This document shows positions 39,679 to 47,425 of a stretch of 64,000 nucleotides of DNA, in pieces. The position numbers and the translations under genes were made by a program. This stretch comes from Rhodospirillaceae bacterium (lineage in GTDB: Bacteria > Pseudomonadota > Alphaproteobacteria > Rhodospirillales > Rhodospirillaceae), in assembly GCA_029243545.1 (NCBI GenBank), contig JAQWRV010000015.1:1-64000 (forward strand). Reading direction: 5' to 3'. The notes below the pieces were generated by a model. That model saw only the letters and a program-made list of their open reading frames with translations, was not told the origin of the DNA and did no database searches. Each line of letters opens with the position of its first letter. Position 1 is the first letter of the stretch.

Positions 39679-40221
39679 TTAGCAGGATGGCGGTATGCCT
39701 GCCCAGCCATAGGCGACTTCATCCAAGTCTGTTCCGGCATAGTGGATAGTGCGGCTAGATACCAAAGTGCCGCCCAGGTGTTTGTAAAATCCAGTCACCG
39801 CATTCTCTTTTAACACCCAAACGGCCAAGCTTTCATGTCCTCGCTTGGCCAGGCGATTGCTGGCGGTCATGAACAGCCGGCGGCAATGACCACTTTGCTG
39901 AAAGCCGGAAAGGATATAGAGGCTTGAAATGTCTGCCTCATGTCCTGGTATAACGGAGCGAACAGGACCGCCGGAAACAAACCCGACGATCTCGCCGCCG
40001 TCGTTCTCGCTGACCAACACGATAAGGTCGTTATCTGTGCGCTCCAACATTCGGGTCCAGGAGATGGCCCAGTTTTGAGCGGTGATACGGCTCAAGTACG
40101 CATGCGGAATGATTCCAGCGTAGTTCGCGCGCCATGTTTTAGCATGCGCATTGGCAATACCGGCGGCATCTTCTATTTCGGCCGCGCGAATGGTTAGTAT
40201 CTTTGCCGCCTTGTCATTCAC
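39679..40221 (-). CDS. GNAT family N-acetyltransferase
   Basis: About 180 residues with the GNAT fold: TIRAAEIEDAAGIANAHAKT at the start, the core strand EIVGFVSGGPVRS, ADISSLYILSGFQQSGHCRR at the acetyl-CoA loop (the usual Q/R-x-x-G-x-G/A is degenerate, reading QQSGHC), and VLKENAVTGFYKHLGGTLV in the last helix, a form typical of small-molecule or protein acetyltransferases. I take the GTG at 40221 as start. The frame continues 21 codons upstream into the remnant of a binding-protein gene. The substrate is unknown. Confidence 0.75.
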   Translation of the reverse strand: MNDKAAKILTIRAAEIEDAAGIANAHAKTWRANYAGIIPHAYLSRITAQNWAISWTRMLERTDNDLIVLVSENDGGEIVGFVSGGPVRSVIPGHEADISSLYILSGFQQSGHCRRLFMTASNRLAKRGHESLAVWVLKENAVTGFYKHLGGTLVSSRTIHYAGTDLDEVAYGWAGIPPSC

Positions 40222-40261
40222 GCATACCAATTTCACGAAGCTCCAAAGCGCGATTGCGCCG

Positions 40262-40516
40262 CCGCACGTTTTCACGCAAATCAAATTTTCACGTTAGGGC
40301 ATCGACCTGCTGCCAGGCCACCTCCGGTTGGAGGCTTCCGTCTTCTTCCACAACAGTGAGCGCATCAAACAACCCGGACCAATTCATGGTGCCGGATGGC
40401 TCGACCAGAGTGAATGGATTGGCGTCCGCCAGTGGCAATTCGACCATGCCGTAACGAAAGGGTTGCGCTTGCCCAGCAGGCGACAGCGGCAGGAAGATGG
40501 CTAAAGAAAAGGTCTG
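40262..40516 (-). pseudogene. Remnant of a family 5 substrate-binding protein (N-terminus)
   Basis: In a frame without a start codon, the minus strand reads as a signal peptide (TFSLAIFLPLSPAGQAQ) and the first part of a family-5 binding protein: PFRYGMVELPLADANPFTLV, LFDALTVVEEDGSLQPEVAW, then VDALT, a TGA at 40289-40291, and KFDLRENV. The stop stands exactly where the intact copies at 23.7-28.2 kb have Trp (TWVFRLRDDI), a TGG to TGA change. After a few more codons similarity ends. Start, and all of the protein after about residue 90, are gone. Confidence 0.75.
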
Positions 40517-40649
40517 TCAAGCGCTCCATCGCGTCAGCCTGCCTGTCCAAAGCGTGGATGACGCGGCTGACTGGCATGACGTAGACCCATGAACTGCGCA
40601 GAATGTACGCAATCCGAAACACACCCAGTCTCATGAAAAGGTTTTTTCT

Positions 40650-41636
40650 ATGATCGTCTCGTCCGTCGACCGCGCCCTTTTAGACCGCCGCCAAGCCTTG
40701 GGCGCAGGTATTGGCTTAGCTGCAGCAGCGGCAGGTCTTAGCTCCACATCTGCCCGTGCCGAGTCCAACGGCTTTGCCACAGAAATGGATTTCGGTGGTA
40801 AGTTTGACCCTATGAAAGCGGAACACAACACACTGGCGTTCTGCAAACTTATGTCAGACACGCGGGACGGTGTTGAGACCTGCGGTTACTTCAAGGGGAA
40901 TGTCCTAGGCTATGTAGGGCCGAACCAACGGCTCGAGCCGCTGTTCGGGTACGAGGGTTTTGGCATGACCCGCACCTTCCAGGTCCAAGATTACGCGTGG
41001 CGTAAATTACACAAGGAAGTGTCTTACTACACTGATCTCAAAACTGGCGAAGTGCTGGACGAATGGCACAACCCGTTCCTCGATGAGACGGTCAAGGTCT
41101 TGCAAGTCCATAACGATGTGGTGAATTCCACCTGGGCACCGACTTATTCATTTGGAGTTGGCCCAACCAAGGTTACCTACCCATTCCGTTTCCCGTGGCT
41201 CATCATGGGCGACAACGCTGTTGTAGACTTCGGTGTCAACACATCCCACAAAGCTGTGCTCCAGCCCGAAGAATGGCCCCGTGAATCCCACGGCGAGATT
41301 ACCCAAGTTCTTGAAGCGATCCAGGTCCATACCCGGCTGTCTGAGCTGATGGACCCTAAAAAGACTCGCGTCCAAAACTCAGGCTCATGGCAGCGGATTT
41401 CGCCTTGGCTTCCTTGGATGCTCATGGGTATGCAGCCCGGGCATTTGTTTTACAAAACCGTGACCCGCAGCATGGAAGAGGGTGTTGAAGGCCTACCCCG
41501 GCCCATCAAGGAATACACCGAGGCCAATTATCCTGACTATTTCACGGCACCAACGGAATGGGCGGAACCCAACGTTTCTAGCTATGAAGTGTATGAGCGG
41601 GAAATGGACCCCCAACCGTTCAAGGACGGGGTCTAA
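40650..41636 (+). CDS. DUF1838 family secreted protein
   Basis: The 328-residue protein starts with a twin-arginine type signal (LDRRQALGAGIGLAAAAAGL, then SSTSARAES). The mature part has the DUF1838 landmarks YEGFGMTRTFQVQDYAWRKL, YYTDLKTGEVLDEWHNPF, MGDNAVVDFGVNTSHKAVLQ and GSWQRISPWLPWMLMG. The family occurs in proteobacteria and has no known activity. It is alone, with gene remains on both sides. Confidence 0.85.
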   Translation: MIVSSVDRALLDRRQALGAGIGLAAAAAGLSSTSARAESNGFATEMDFGGKFDPMKAEHNTLAFCKLMSDTRDGVETCGYFKGNVLGYVGPNQRLEPLFGYEGFGMTRTFQVQDYAWRKLHKEVSYYTDLKTGEVLDEWHNPFLDETVKVLQVHNDVVNSTWAPTYSFGVGPTKVTYPFRFPWLIMGDNAVVDFGVNTSHKAVLQPEEWPRESHGEITQVLEAIQVHTRLSELMDPKKTRVQNSGSWQRISPWLPWMLMGMQPGHLFYKTVTRSMEEGVEGLPRPIKEYTEANYPDYFTAPTEWAEPNVSSYEVYEREMDPQPFKDGV

Positions 41637-41768
41637 CATTTATCTGGGCGGCCTTGTGTAGACCGCAAGAAACGGGTCGCCCAACCTGACTCGCTGGTTC
41701 TAGAGTGAGGTCATACCTAAAGGCGCCACCTCAACCTTGTTTCCGAACATGCTGAAGCAGCCTGTGAT

Positions 41769-42316
41769 TGCGCACGTGTCGAGCAGGCCATCGCATTTCT
41801 CATCGAAAATAGACAAGCGCAACCGAGCCTTGATGATGTTGCAGATCTCCTTAGCTTGAGCCCGTTTCATACCCAGCAGCTCTTTACACGCTAGGCCGGT
41901 ATTAGCCCTAAGCAATTTCTGCCTTACCTAATAGTGGAGCACGCCAAGGAACGCCTGGAGAAATCATCCAGTGTTCTTGATGCATCCTATGATGTTGGAT
42001 TATCTGGGCCGTCGCGCTTACATGACATGATGGTCGCGGTCGAAGCGATGACTCCTGGTGACTATAAATCCCATGGCGTAGACCTCGCAATTAGCAATGG
42101 CGTAGCAGCAACTCCGTATTGAGATGCATTGGTCTTGGTTTCAGATAGCGGTCTTTGCGGCCTTGAGTTTATTAACGGCGATGCTGGCGATCTCCTTACC
42201 GCAGCGAAAGCGCGCTGGCTGCGCCATCGCGTGTCGCGGGCGACGGGTTTGCTCAACGCTATCGCTGGGGTGCGTCCCGGCGTTGGGCCGTGTTGGCCTA
42301 TGAAGCAGCCGCGTAA
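41769..42316 (+). pseudogene. Ada-type AraC/O6-alkylguanine methyltransferase, decayed
   Basis: One frame reads RVEQAIAFLIENRQAQPSLD, ADLLSLSPFHTQQLFTR, then TAG where Trp is expected, then AGISPKQFLPYLIVEHAKERL and YDVGLSGPSRLHDMMVAVEA: the AraC helix-turn-helix of an Ada-like DNA repair regulator. A TGA at 42120 takes the place of Gly before DALVLVSDSGLCGLEF, the start of the methyltransferase domain. After TAAKARW the core is deleted; the frame joins directly to the end of the domain (HRVSRATGLLN), and with a further shift reads YRWGASRRWAVLAYEAA to TAA. The active-site PCHR motif reads LRHR. Two stops, a deletion and a shift show a dead gene. Confidence 0.85.
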
Positions 42317-42358
42317 GGGCCTTCTTAACTCACTGTTTTATATAAGTATTATTCGCCC

Positions 42359-42386
42359 CTTGACCGGCGTTTTTCACATCTTATGT
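42359..42386 (+). promoter_or_regulatory. RpoH (sigma-32) type heat-shock promoter of hsp20
   Basis: CTTG at 42359-42362, a 17-base spacer, then CTTATGT at 42380-42386. This matches the alphaproteobacterial RpoH consensus CTTG-N17/18-CYTATNT at every fixed position. It lies about 120 bases before the hsp20 ATG, leaving room for a structured leader. Confidence 0.75.
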
Positions 42387-42394
42387 GAACGGTG

Positions 42395-42503
42395 ACGGAC
42401 GCCGATGCCGGGTCCGTTAGTTAGCTTAACCAGGCGTGGCCACTGCGGCACGTTTTGGGGCCGCAGCAGCACGCTGAAAACGATATTGCTCAAGGAGGAT
42501 ATC
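42395..42503 (+). promoter_or_regulatory. ROSE-like RNA thermometer in the hsp20 leader
   Basis: The leader shows a series of hairpins: CGGAC/GTCCG near 42396, CTGCGGC/GCCGCAG at 42443-42466, and a last one in which GATATTGCT (42482-42490) pairs with AGGATATC (42496-42503) and so covers the Shine-Dalgarno sequence AAGGAGG. The TTGCT opposite the AGGA, with one unpaired G, is the signature of ROSE elements, which melt on heating and free the ribosome site. The ATG follows at 42506. Confidence 0.75.
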
Positions 42504-42505
42504 AA

Positions 42506-42976
42506 ATGCGTACACTTGATCTTGCCCCGCTCTTTCGTTCGTCCGTCGGTTTTGACAATCTAACCCGCGTTCTAGACGCCGTTACGCGGTACGACGACTC
42601 TCATATCTCTTACCCCCCCTACAACATCGCCAAAGCATCTGACGATGAGTATCGCATCACCTTTGCCGTTGCCGGTTTTGGTGACGAGGACATCGACGTC
42701 GTTGTTGAAAACAATACACTAACCGTCAAAGGTAAAGTGACACCAAGCAACGAGAATGCCACCTATCTCCATCGTGGCATTGCCGGGCGGCCCTTTGAGC
42801 GCCGTTTCCAACTCGCCGACCATATTCAGGTCAGCGGCGCAGACATGGAGAATGGATTATTGCATGTGGACCTCAAGCGCGAAGTGCCAGAAGCTTTGAA
42901 ACCGCGCGCCATTGCCATCACATCCGCTGCTTCAGCTACGCAGATTGAAGACGCGGCGCAAAAGAAAGCCGCCTAA
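42506..42976 (+). CDS. Small heat shock protein (Hsp20/IbpA type)
   Basis: A 156-residue holdase chaperone. The alpha-crystallin domain spans about 35-130 (YRITFAVAGFGDEDIDVVVE, TVKGKV, RGIAGRPFERRFQLADHIQV and MENGLLHVDLKRE), followed by a short tail with RAIAI, the I-x-I/V anchoring motif of oligomers. The ATG at 42506 has a strong AAGGAGG ribosome site six to twelve bases ahead; the frame is open from 42455 but reads through the thermometer. Regulated by heat at transcription and probably at translation. A strong terminator follows. Confidence 0.95.
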   Translation: MRTLDLAPLFRSSVGFDNLTRVLDAVTRYDDSHISYPPYNIAKASDDEYRITFAVAGFGDEDIDVVVENNTLTVKGKVTPSNENATYLHRGIAGRPFERRFQLADHIQVSGADMENGLLHVDLKREVPEALKPRAIAITSAASATQIEDAAQKKAA

Positions 42977-43029
42977 CGCTCGATCAATTGGATTGGCCCT
43001 CCCCCCTTAGGTTGCAATCCTTTACACTG

Positions 43030-43062
43030 CCCCCGCGGTTCGTCCGCGGGGGTTTTTGTTTT
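43030..43062 (+). terminator. Intrinsic terminator of hsp20
   Basis: Perfect nine-pair stem CCCCCGCGG/CCGCGGGGG (43030-43038, 43044-43052), loop TTCGT, then TTTTTGTTTT. Confidence 0.93.
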
Positions 43063-43102
43063 AGGCCTCACAAGAGGACAATATGCTCAGGGAGAGAGTC
43101 AT

Positions 43103-43504
43103 ATGGCGCGTCAAGAAAACGTGATTTCCGTCTACCCCAAACATGAGGAACGGTTTGGCCTGAGTTATGCGGTCAAGGCAGGGAACACACTCCATCTTTC
43201 TGGTCTGTTGGCGGTTGACGATGATTTCAATCTGGTCGGAGAAAACGACATGGAGGCACAGATTCGCTGTATCTATGAGCGTCTTCAATTTGTCTTGGCT
43301 AAATGCGGCGCTGACTTGCGTCATGTGGTCAGAGAAATTAATTTCACCACCAACTCTCCCGAGCTCAGCAAGGCGTCGTGGGTGCGGGAAAAATGCTACC
43401 AAGATGCTGGAGCGGCAATGCCGGCGGCGACCGGTGTTGGCGTAGCAAATCTTTATTTACCAGGCGCTATGCTTGAGACACATGCGACTGCAGTCCTAGA
43501 CTAA
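43103..43504 (+). CDS. RidA family protein (Rid deaminase superfamily)
   Basis: The 133-residue product has the Rid fold: LSYAVKAGNTLHLSGLLAVD in the first strands, AQIRCIYERLQFVLAKCGAD helix, and PAATGVGVANLYLPGAMLET with the loop typical of the superfamily; the Arg of true RidA (that contacts the imine carboxylate) is not evident in the PAATGVGV stretch, so it may be one of the other Rid subgroups. Members deaminate reactive enamines/imines or have diverged roles. It is intact, in contrast to the broken RidA at 37.1 kb. Followed 18 bases later by an RraA-like gene, presumably one operon. Confidence 0.85.
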   Translation: MARQENVISVYPKHEERFGLSYAVKAGNTLHLSGLLAVDDDFNLVGENDMEAQIRCIYERLQFVLAKCGADLRHVVREINFTTNSPELSKASWVREKCYQDAGAAMPAATGVGVANLYLPGAMLETHATAVLD

Positions 43505-43522
43505 TTCTGGAGGGACGGCCCA

Positions 43523-44233
43523 ATGTCATTTTACGAGATTGTCAGCGATTTTAAGCGGCCCGATCCAGACCTCGTTGCGCGGGCTAACGCATTATATTTC
43601 TGCATCGTCGGCTGCCGGGTCGGCCCACGATTTGTCATGGACACAAGCATCAAACCGCTCGATAGAGACTGGCGTATTTGTGGTCCCGCTCTCACCGTGC
43701 GTCCTGAAAAGACGGATGATGTGTATATGGCACAACTGGCCGGCAAGTACGTTAAGCCGGGCGACGTGGTCGTCATTGATGCGGCTGGTGATAGTCGTGC
43801 GGCGTGCTTGGGCGCGAGTATGGCCAATGGGCTTAAGGAAATGGGTGCCACAGGCATCGTTGCTGATGGTTACCTATTAACAGCCGAGGTCATCCGCAAA
43901 CGTGAGGGCATAGCCGTTTTTAGCCGCGGTACGATCTCCCGCTCCAACGATCCGCAAAGCCCTGGGTGGATCAACACACCGGTGGTGTGCGGTGGCGTCA
44001 TCGTCAATCCCGGAGACCTCATCTTGGGTGATGAGGATGGCGTCGTTGTTGTTCCGCGCGATCACATTGAAGAAGTGGTGGCTTTGGTCGAGGGTAAAGG
44101 CAATAAACGGGAAAAATCTGGGCGGCCTCTGGATGGAAACATCCCGCCGCGCGATCCCGTCGACAAACCGTATTATCAACGGTCCGGCGCGGAAGAAAAA
44201 TTGTCTAAAATGACAGACATCAAGATTTCTTGA
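43523..44233 (+). CDS. RraA-like protein (HMG/oxaloacetate aldolase family)
   Basis: 236 residues of the RraA/YerM fold: GPALTVRPEKTDDVYMAQLA, KPGDVVVIDAAGDSRAACLG, ATGIVADGYLLTAEVIRKRE, NTPVVCGGVIVNPGDLILGD and EDGVVVVPRDHIEEV. In aldolases of this family the motif is GD...G-x20-R/D, and here the usual DG-RD segment reads DGYLLTAE, so the metal-binding Arg-Asp pair is missing. It might therefore be another lyase or a binding protein rather than an RNase E inhibitor. A ribosome site TGGAGGGA precedes the ATG. Linked to a Rid protein, pointing to a small catabolic operon. Confidence 0.8.
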   Translation: MSFYEIVSDFKRPDPDLVARANALYFCIVGCRVGPRFVMDTSIKPLDRDWRICGPALTVRPEKTDDVYMAQLAGKYVKPGDVVVIDAAGDSRAACLGASMANGLKEMGATGIVADGYLLTAEVIRKREGIAVFSRGTISRSNDPQSPGWINTPVVCGGVIVNPGDLILGDEDGVVVVPRDHIEEVVALVEGKGNKREKSGRPLDGNIPPRDPVDKPYYQRSGAEEKLSKMTDIKIS

Positions 44234-44242
44234 GAGGTGCCA

Positions 44243-44276
44243 TCTGCTAACTAGCCGCTGCATCGGCCCTAGCAGA
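44243..44276. repeat. Inverted repeat between the RraA-like gene and the kinase remnant
   Basis: TCTGCTA (44243-44249) and TAGCAGA (44270-44276) enclose a second GCCG/CGGC stem. No T-run on either strand, so it is at best a weak bidirectional terminator. Confidence 0.4.
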
Positions 44277-44976
44277 CATTCACGTTCTGCTGGGAGTACG
44301 AGTGTCGCGACGGTTCCTTTGCGCCGGGCTCACTCTCCAGCGTGACACGCCCGACATGCAATTCAGCCAAGCGCTGACTAGCGACCAATCCCAAACCAAT
44401 TCCTTTGATTTTTTTCCGGTAAGGGTCGCCGGAGCGGCGGAATGGTTGAAATAGAATCTGCATGACGTTTGCCTGAATACCTGGGCCTTGGTCCGCTACT
44501 GAAATGCGAAGGGCGCCATCGCTATCGCTCGTAGCGTCGATTTCAATGGTCTGTTCTGGCTCAGATGCCTCCGCAGCATTGGACAGTAGGTTCGCAATGA
44601 TCTGGACCAACTTGGTGTGATCACCAAAGACAGAGACGTCTTGCGGGACAACGGACTTCTCAATACTGAGATCTTCCCGCGACGGCCCAACAAGACGCAT
44701 AGCGTCCTTGATCAAATTGGCAACGTTACACACCTCTTCCTCGAGACTGTCTTGTCCGGCTTCAACTTTGGCCAGATCCAGTATCGCATCAATCACTTCT
44801 AGGAGGTGGATTGAGGCGGAATGAATATCGCCGACATATTCCAAGTATTTTCGCGAGCCAACTGGGCCAAACATTTCTGACCGTAGAATATTTGAAACTT
44901 CAACGGTTTCATAATCGTGACCGGCCTCATCAAGACGGTTGGCATTTGAAGGGGTCATATTTCGAAGAAACCAAAG
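44269..44976 (-). pseudogene. Sensor histidine kinase remnant without H-box
   Basis: The product keeps a DHp helix (YLEYVGDIHSASIHLLEVID, AILDLAKVEAG) and a complete ATPase core: N-box IIANLLSNAAEAS, G1 VADQGPGIQ, G2 KGIGLGL. The phosphoacceptor segment is damaged: the frame upstream of the ATG at 44958 reads FLRN-MTPSNA where FLANMSHELRTPLNA is usual, so the five residues holding the histidine are missing, and an unrelated stretch follows before ILRSEMFGPVG. At the 3' end a one-base shift near 44322 turns GTVATLVLPAE into an unrelated tail. All sensor domains are gone. A functional protein of 229 residues is conceivable but unlikely. Confidence 0.7.
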
Positions 44977-44996
44977 CTATGGCAAGATTGGAACCG

Positions 44997-45938
44997 TTAG
45001 TTCAGCCCTATTTCTGCTAACCGCCGCTCCAAGAACGCTTGCGCCGTAATTGGCTCTGGATAACGGTTGGGATTGTCTTCGGTCGCGCAACCTGGAAGCG
45101 TCTCTATCACGACATCAGGGGCAAAATGTAGAAAATAGGGTATGGAATAACGTGAGATTCCGGCTGCTGAATCGGCGGGCCGGATAACCCGATGCGTGGT
45201 GCTCGGCAGAATCTGATTAGTTACCCGCTCAAGCATGTCGCCTACGTTGCATACGATGGCGCTTGAGTCTGCATGGACGGGCACCCACTGTCCGTCTTGG
45301 CGCAGTATTTCGAGGCCTGCTTGGTCTGCGCCGACGAGTAACGTAATGACATTAATATCTTGGTGAGCTGCCGCCCGTTCACCGGGTTCAGGGGTGTCGC
45401 ACGGTGGGTAGTGGAGTAGCCGCAGAATACTATTGCCGCCAGCCACGCGACTTTCAAAGAAGTTTGATTCTTGGCCTAAGTACATCGCGACAGCGGCTAG
45501 AAGCCGCCGGCCAAGATAATCCATTTCAGAATAAAAAGCCGCGCAACTATCTTGAAAGTTTGAAACATCTTCGGGCCAGAGATTGTCAGGCATTCTGCTG
45601 CGCAGTGGGTCGTCTGAGGGCAAGTTTCGGCCAACATGCCAAAACTCTTTGCGGTCTGGAATGCTGGCATTCTTGGCGGTCTCAACACCGAGCGGTGTAT
45701 AGCCGCGCTGGCCGCCTCCACCTTCGACGCAGTACTTCATTTTTGTTGCTTCAGGTAGCTCGAAAAAGGATCGAGCGGCGCCCATGCAATTCTCAATGAC
45801 CGCTGTGTCGATTCCATGCTCGGTGACGGCCACAAAGCCGGTGTCTGTCCAGGCCTGACCTAAGCTTTGTCCGAACCGGTGCAAATCAATTTCAATCTCT
45901 CGGGCGTCAACGGTTGGAATCCCGGCCGCAAGGTTCAT
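44997..45938 (-). CDS. Isopenicillin N synthase-like 2-oxoglutarate/Fe(II) oxygenase
   Basis: 313 residues of the plant-type/IPNS dioxygenase family. The iron ligands are His and Asp in AAHQDINVITLL at about 193-197 and His in STTHRVIRP at about 248; the 2-oxoglutarate Arg is likely the R of that stretch (R-x-S, seen as ISRYSIPYFLH). The N-terminal DIOX_N domain covers about 5-120 (IPTVDAREIEIDLHRFGQSL, RSFFELPEATKMKY). Such enzymes hydroxylate or desaturate small molecules. The kinase remnant lies directly downstream; the tRNA-Leu gene is just upstream on the same strand. Confidence 0.88.
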   Translation of the reverse strand: MNLAAGIPTVDAREIEIDLHRFGQSLGQAWTDTGFVAVTEHGIDTAVIENCMGAARSFFELPEATKMKYCVEGGGGQRGYTPLGVETAKNASIPDRKEFWHVGRNLPSDDPLRSRMPDNLWPEDVSNFQDSCAAFYSEMDYLGRRLLAAVAMYLGQESNFFESRVAGGNSILRLLHYPPCDTPEPGERAAAHQDINVITLLVGADQAGLEILRQDGQWVPVHADSSAIVCNVGDMLERVTNQILPSTTHRVIRPADSAAGISRYSIPYFLHFAPDVVIETLPGCATEDNPNRYPEPITAQAFLERRLAEIGLN

Positions 45939-45970
45939 GGGTAATCACTAGCTCGCGTTGGATCGAAAAA

Positions 45971-46057
45971 TGGTGCCCTCCGCCGGACTCGAACCGGCAC
46001 GCCCTTTCGGACAACGGATTTTAAGTCCGTTGCGTCTACCAATTCCGCCAGGAGGGC
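45971..46057 (-). tRNA. tRNA-Leu (anticodon UAA)
   Basis: 87 bases with an encoded CCA end. The acceptor stem is GCCCTCC/GGAGGGC, the anticodon loop CTTAAAA inside stem ACGGA/TCCGT gives UAA, there is a long variable arm (TGTCCGAAAGGGCG) as in class II tRNAs, and the T-arm reads GCCGGTTCGAGTCCGGC. Five Ts follow. Reads codons UUA and UUG. Confidence 0.97.
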
Positions 46058-46206
46058 TCTGGTGGGTCTGTGGTAATAGTTCAAAAGCTAAATCGCAACG
46101 CCATTCCTCAAGTAATACTGGCAATTTGTCTTGAGCGGTAGGCGCTGGTCTAGGCACAAGACTAAGGAGAAGGGGTCCTCATCTGTGCTCTAGGCCTGTC
46201 TTGGTC

Positions 46207-46962
46207 TCAGGCCTCTAACACAGCATCGACACTGTAAGTCTGATCGAGCGCTTCGACTGCTTTCACAACTTGCTCAATGGCTCCGTCTATGGCGTCCACG
46301 TCGGTGCCCTTGACGACAACGCTGAGCCCAACGCGCCCCGTCCGGAAAAAGGGGTAACTGCCGAGATCCACCGCCGGAAAAGCGTTCTGAATTTCTGTAA
46401 GGGTTTCAGCTAGGTCGCCTTCTCCCATATGAGCCTCGACATAACGAGAGACGATCGGCGCGCCATGGGCCAGAGACGGTGCAACGGAATCGAACATGGC
46501 TTGGGCAATGCTAGGTACGCCAGCCAGGACATAAACATTTTCTATTCTGAATCCCGGGGCTGAAGTGACCCGTGTTTCAATGGGCTCCGATCCTTCGGGC
46601 AGATCAGCCATCTTTAGCCGCGCAGCGTTGAGCTTGTCACCATAGTAATGCTCCATTTTTTCAACAGAGGGCTGGTGCCGGACCAGCGGTACGCCAAAAG
46701 CTTTGGCGATGCACACAGCGGTAATATCATCATGGGTCGGACCGATGCCGCCGGTCGTGAACACGTAGGTAAATTTTGACCGCGACGCGTTTACAGCAGT
46801 CACAATCTCTTTTTCGATGTCTGGTATTACGCGCACCTCAACAAGCGGGGCGCCGATCTTACCCAGGGCTGACGCTAAGAACTGAATATTGGCGTCTCGG
46901 GTGCGGCCGGAAAGGATTTCATTACCGATGACAATAAGGCTGGCGGTTGGAGTGTCTGACAT
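46207..46962 (-). CDS. CinA-like molybdopterin-binding domain protein
   Basis: About 251 residues. The N-terminal MoCF/CinA domain is clear: SLIVIGNEILSGRTRDANIQ, FTYVFTTGGIGPTHDDITAV (the GGIGPTHDD motif), and APGFRIENVYVLAGVPSIAQ. The C-terminal amidohydrolase domain of full CinA (PncC) is absent; a short extra domain (GDLAETLTEIQNAFPAVDLG) follows. This short form is common in this class. Possible roles are ADP-ribose pyrophosphatase or NMN recycling, from the family. ATG at 46962 chosen; a GTG lies nine bases before. Confidence 0.85.
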   Translation of the reverse strand: MSDTPTASLIVIGNEILSGRTRDANIQFLASALGKIGAPLVEVRVIPDIEKEIVTAVNASRSKFTYVFTTGGIGPTHDDITAVCIAKAFGVPLVRHQPSVEKMEHYYGDKLNAARLKMADLPEGSEPIETRVTSAPGFRIENVYVLAGVPSIAQAMFDSVAPSLAHGAPIVSRYVEAHMGEGDLAETLTEIQNAFPAVDLGSYPFFRTGRVGLSVVVKGTDVDAIDGAIEQVVKAVEALDQTYSVDAVLEA

Positions 46963-47008
46963 ACCTGCCACTCTAGGGATGCGTCAGAAGTGGCGCAACG
47001 CTGACGTA

Positions 47009-47410
47009 TTATGGGAGCCTCTGCATAACCGGAATGAGAGGTTCGTCAGCCGGTGGCATGGGATAGTCGCGCAATTTATCTCTACTCACCCAGGCCATGG
47101 CCTGGCTCTCTTGCGGCCTCACCTCTCCTGTCCACCGGCGGCAGAGATAGAGCGGCATAAGAAGGTGGAAGGTCTCGTAGGTGTGGGTTGCAAATGTAAG
47201 AGGCGCAAGGTCTGCCCGTAAGACTGTAATGCTGAGTTCCTCGAACAGTTCCCGGGATAGCGCGGCTTCCGGCGTTTCCCCGTCTTCGATTTTACCGCCT
47301 GGAAATTCCCATAGCCCTGCCATGGCTTTGCCTTCGGGCCGCTGCGTGAGCAGCACGCGCGTCTGCGCATCTATTAAAGCGCAGGCGACGACTGTGATGA
47401 GGCGGGTCAA
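47009..47410 (-). CDS. mutT: 8-oxo-dGTP diphosphatase MutT-like (Nudix)
   Basis: A 133-residue Nudix hydrolase. The Nudix box GGKIEDGETPEAALSRELFE, then EL, is complete with catalytic REUxEE, at about 38-60, and the end has the typical WVSRDKLRDYPMPPADEPLI. MutT cleanses the nucleotide pool of oxidised dGTP. Translation seems to start at TTG. It lies 16 bases downstream of argJ on the same strand, an arrangement common in this class. Confidence 0.9.
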   Translation of the reverse strand: MTRLITVVACALIDAQTRVLLTQRPEGKAMAGLWEFPGGKIEDGETPEAALSRELFEELSITVLRADLAPLTFATHTYETFHLLMPLYLCRRWTGEVRPQESQAMAWVSRDKLRDYPMPPADEPLIPVMQRLP

Positions 47411-47425
47411 GGTCCTGTATGCCCC

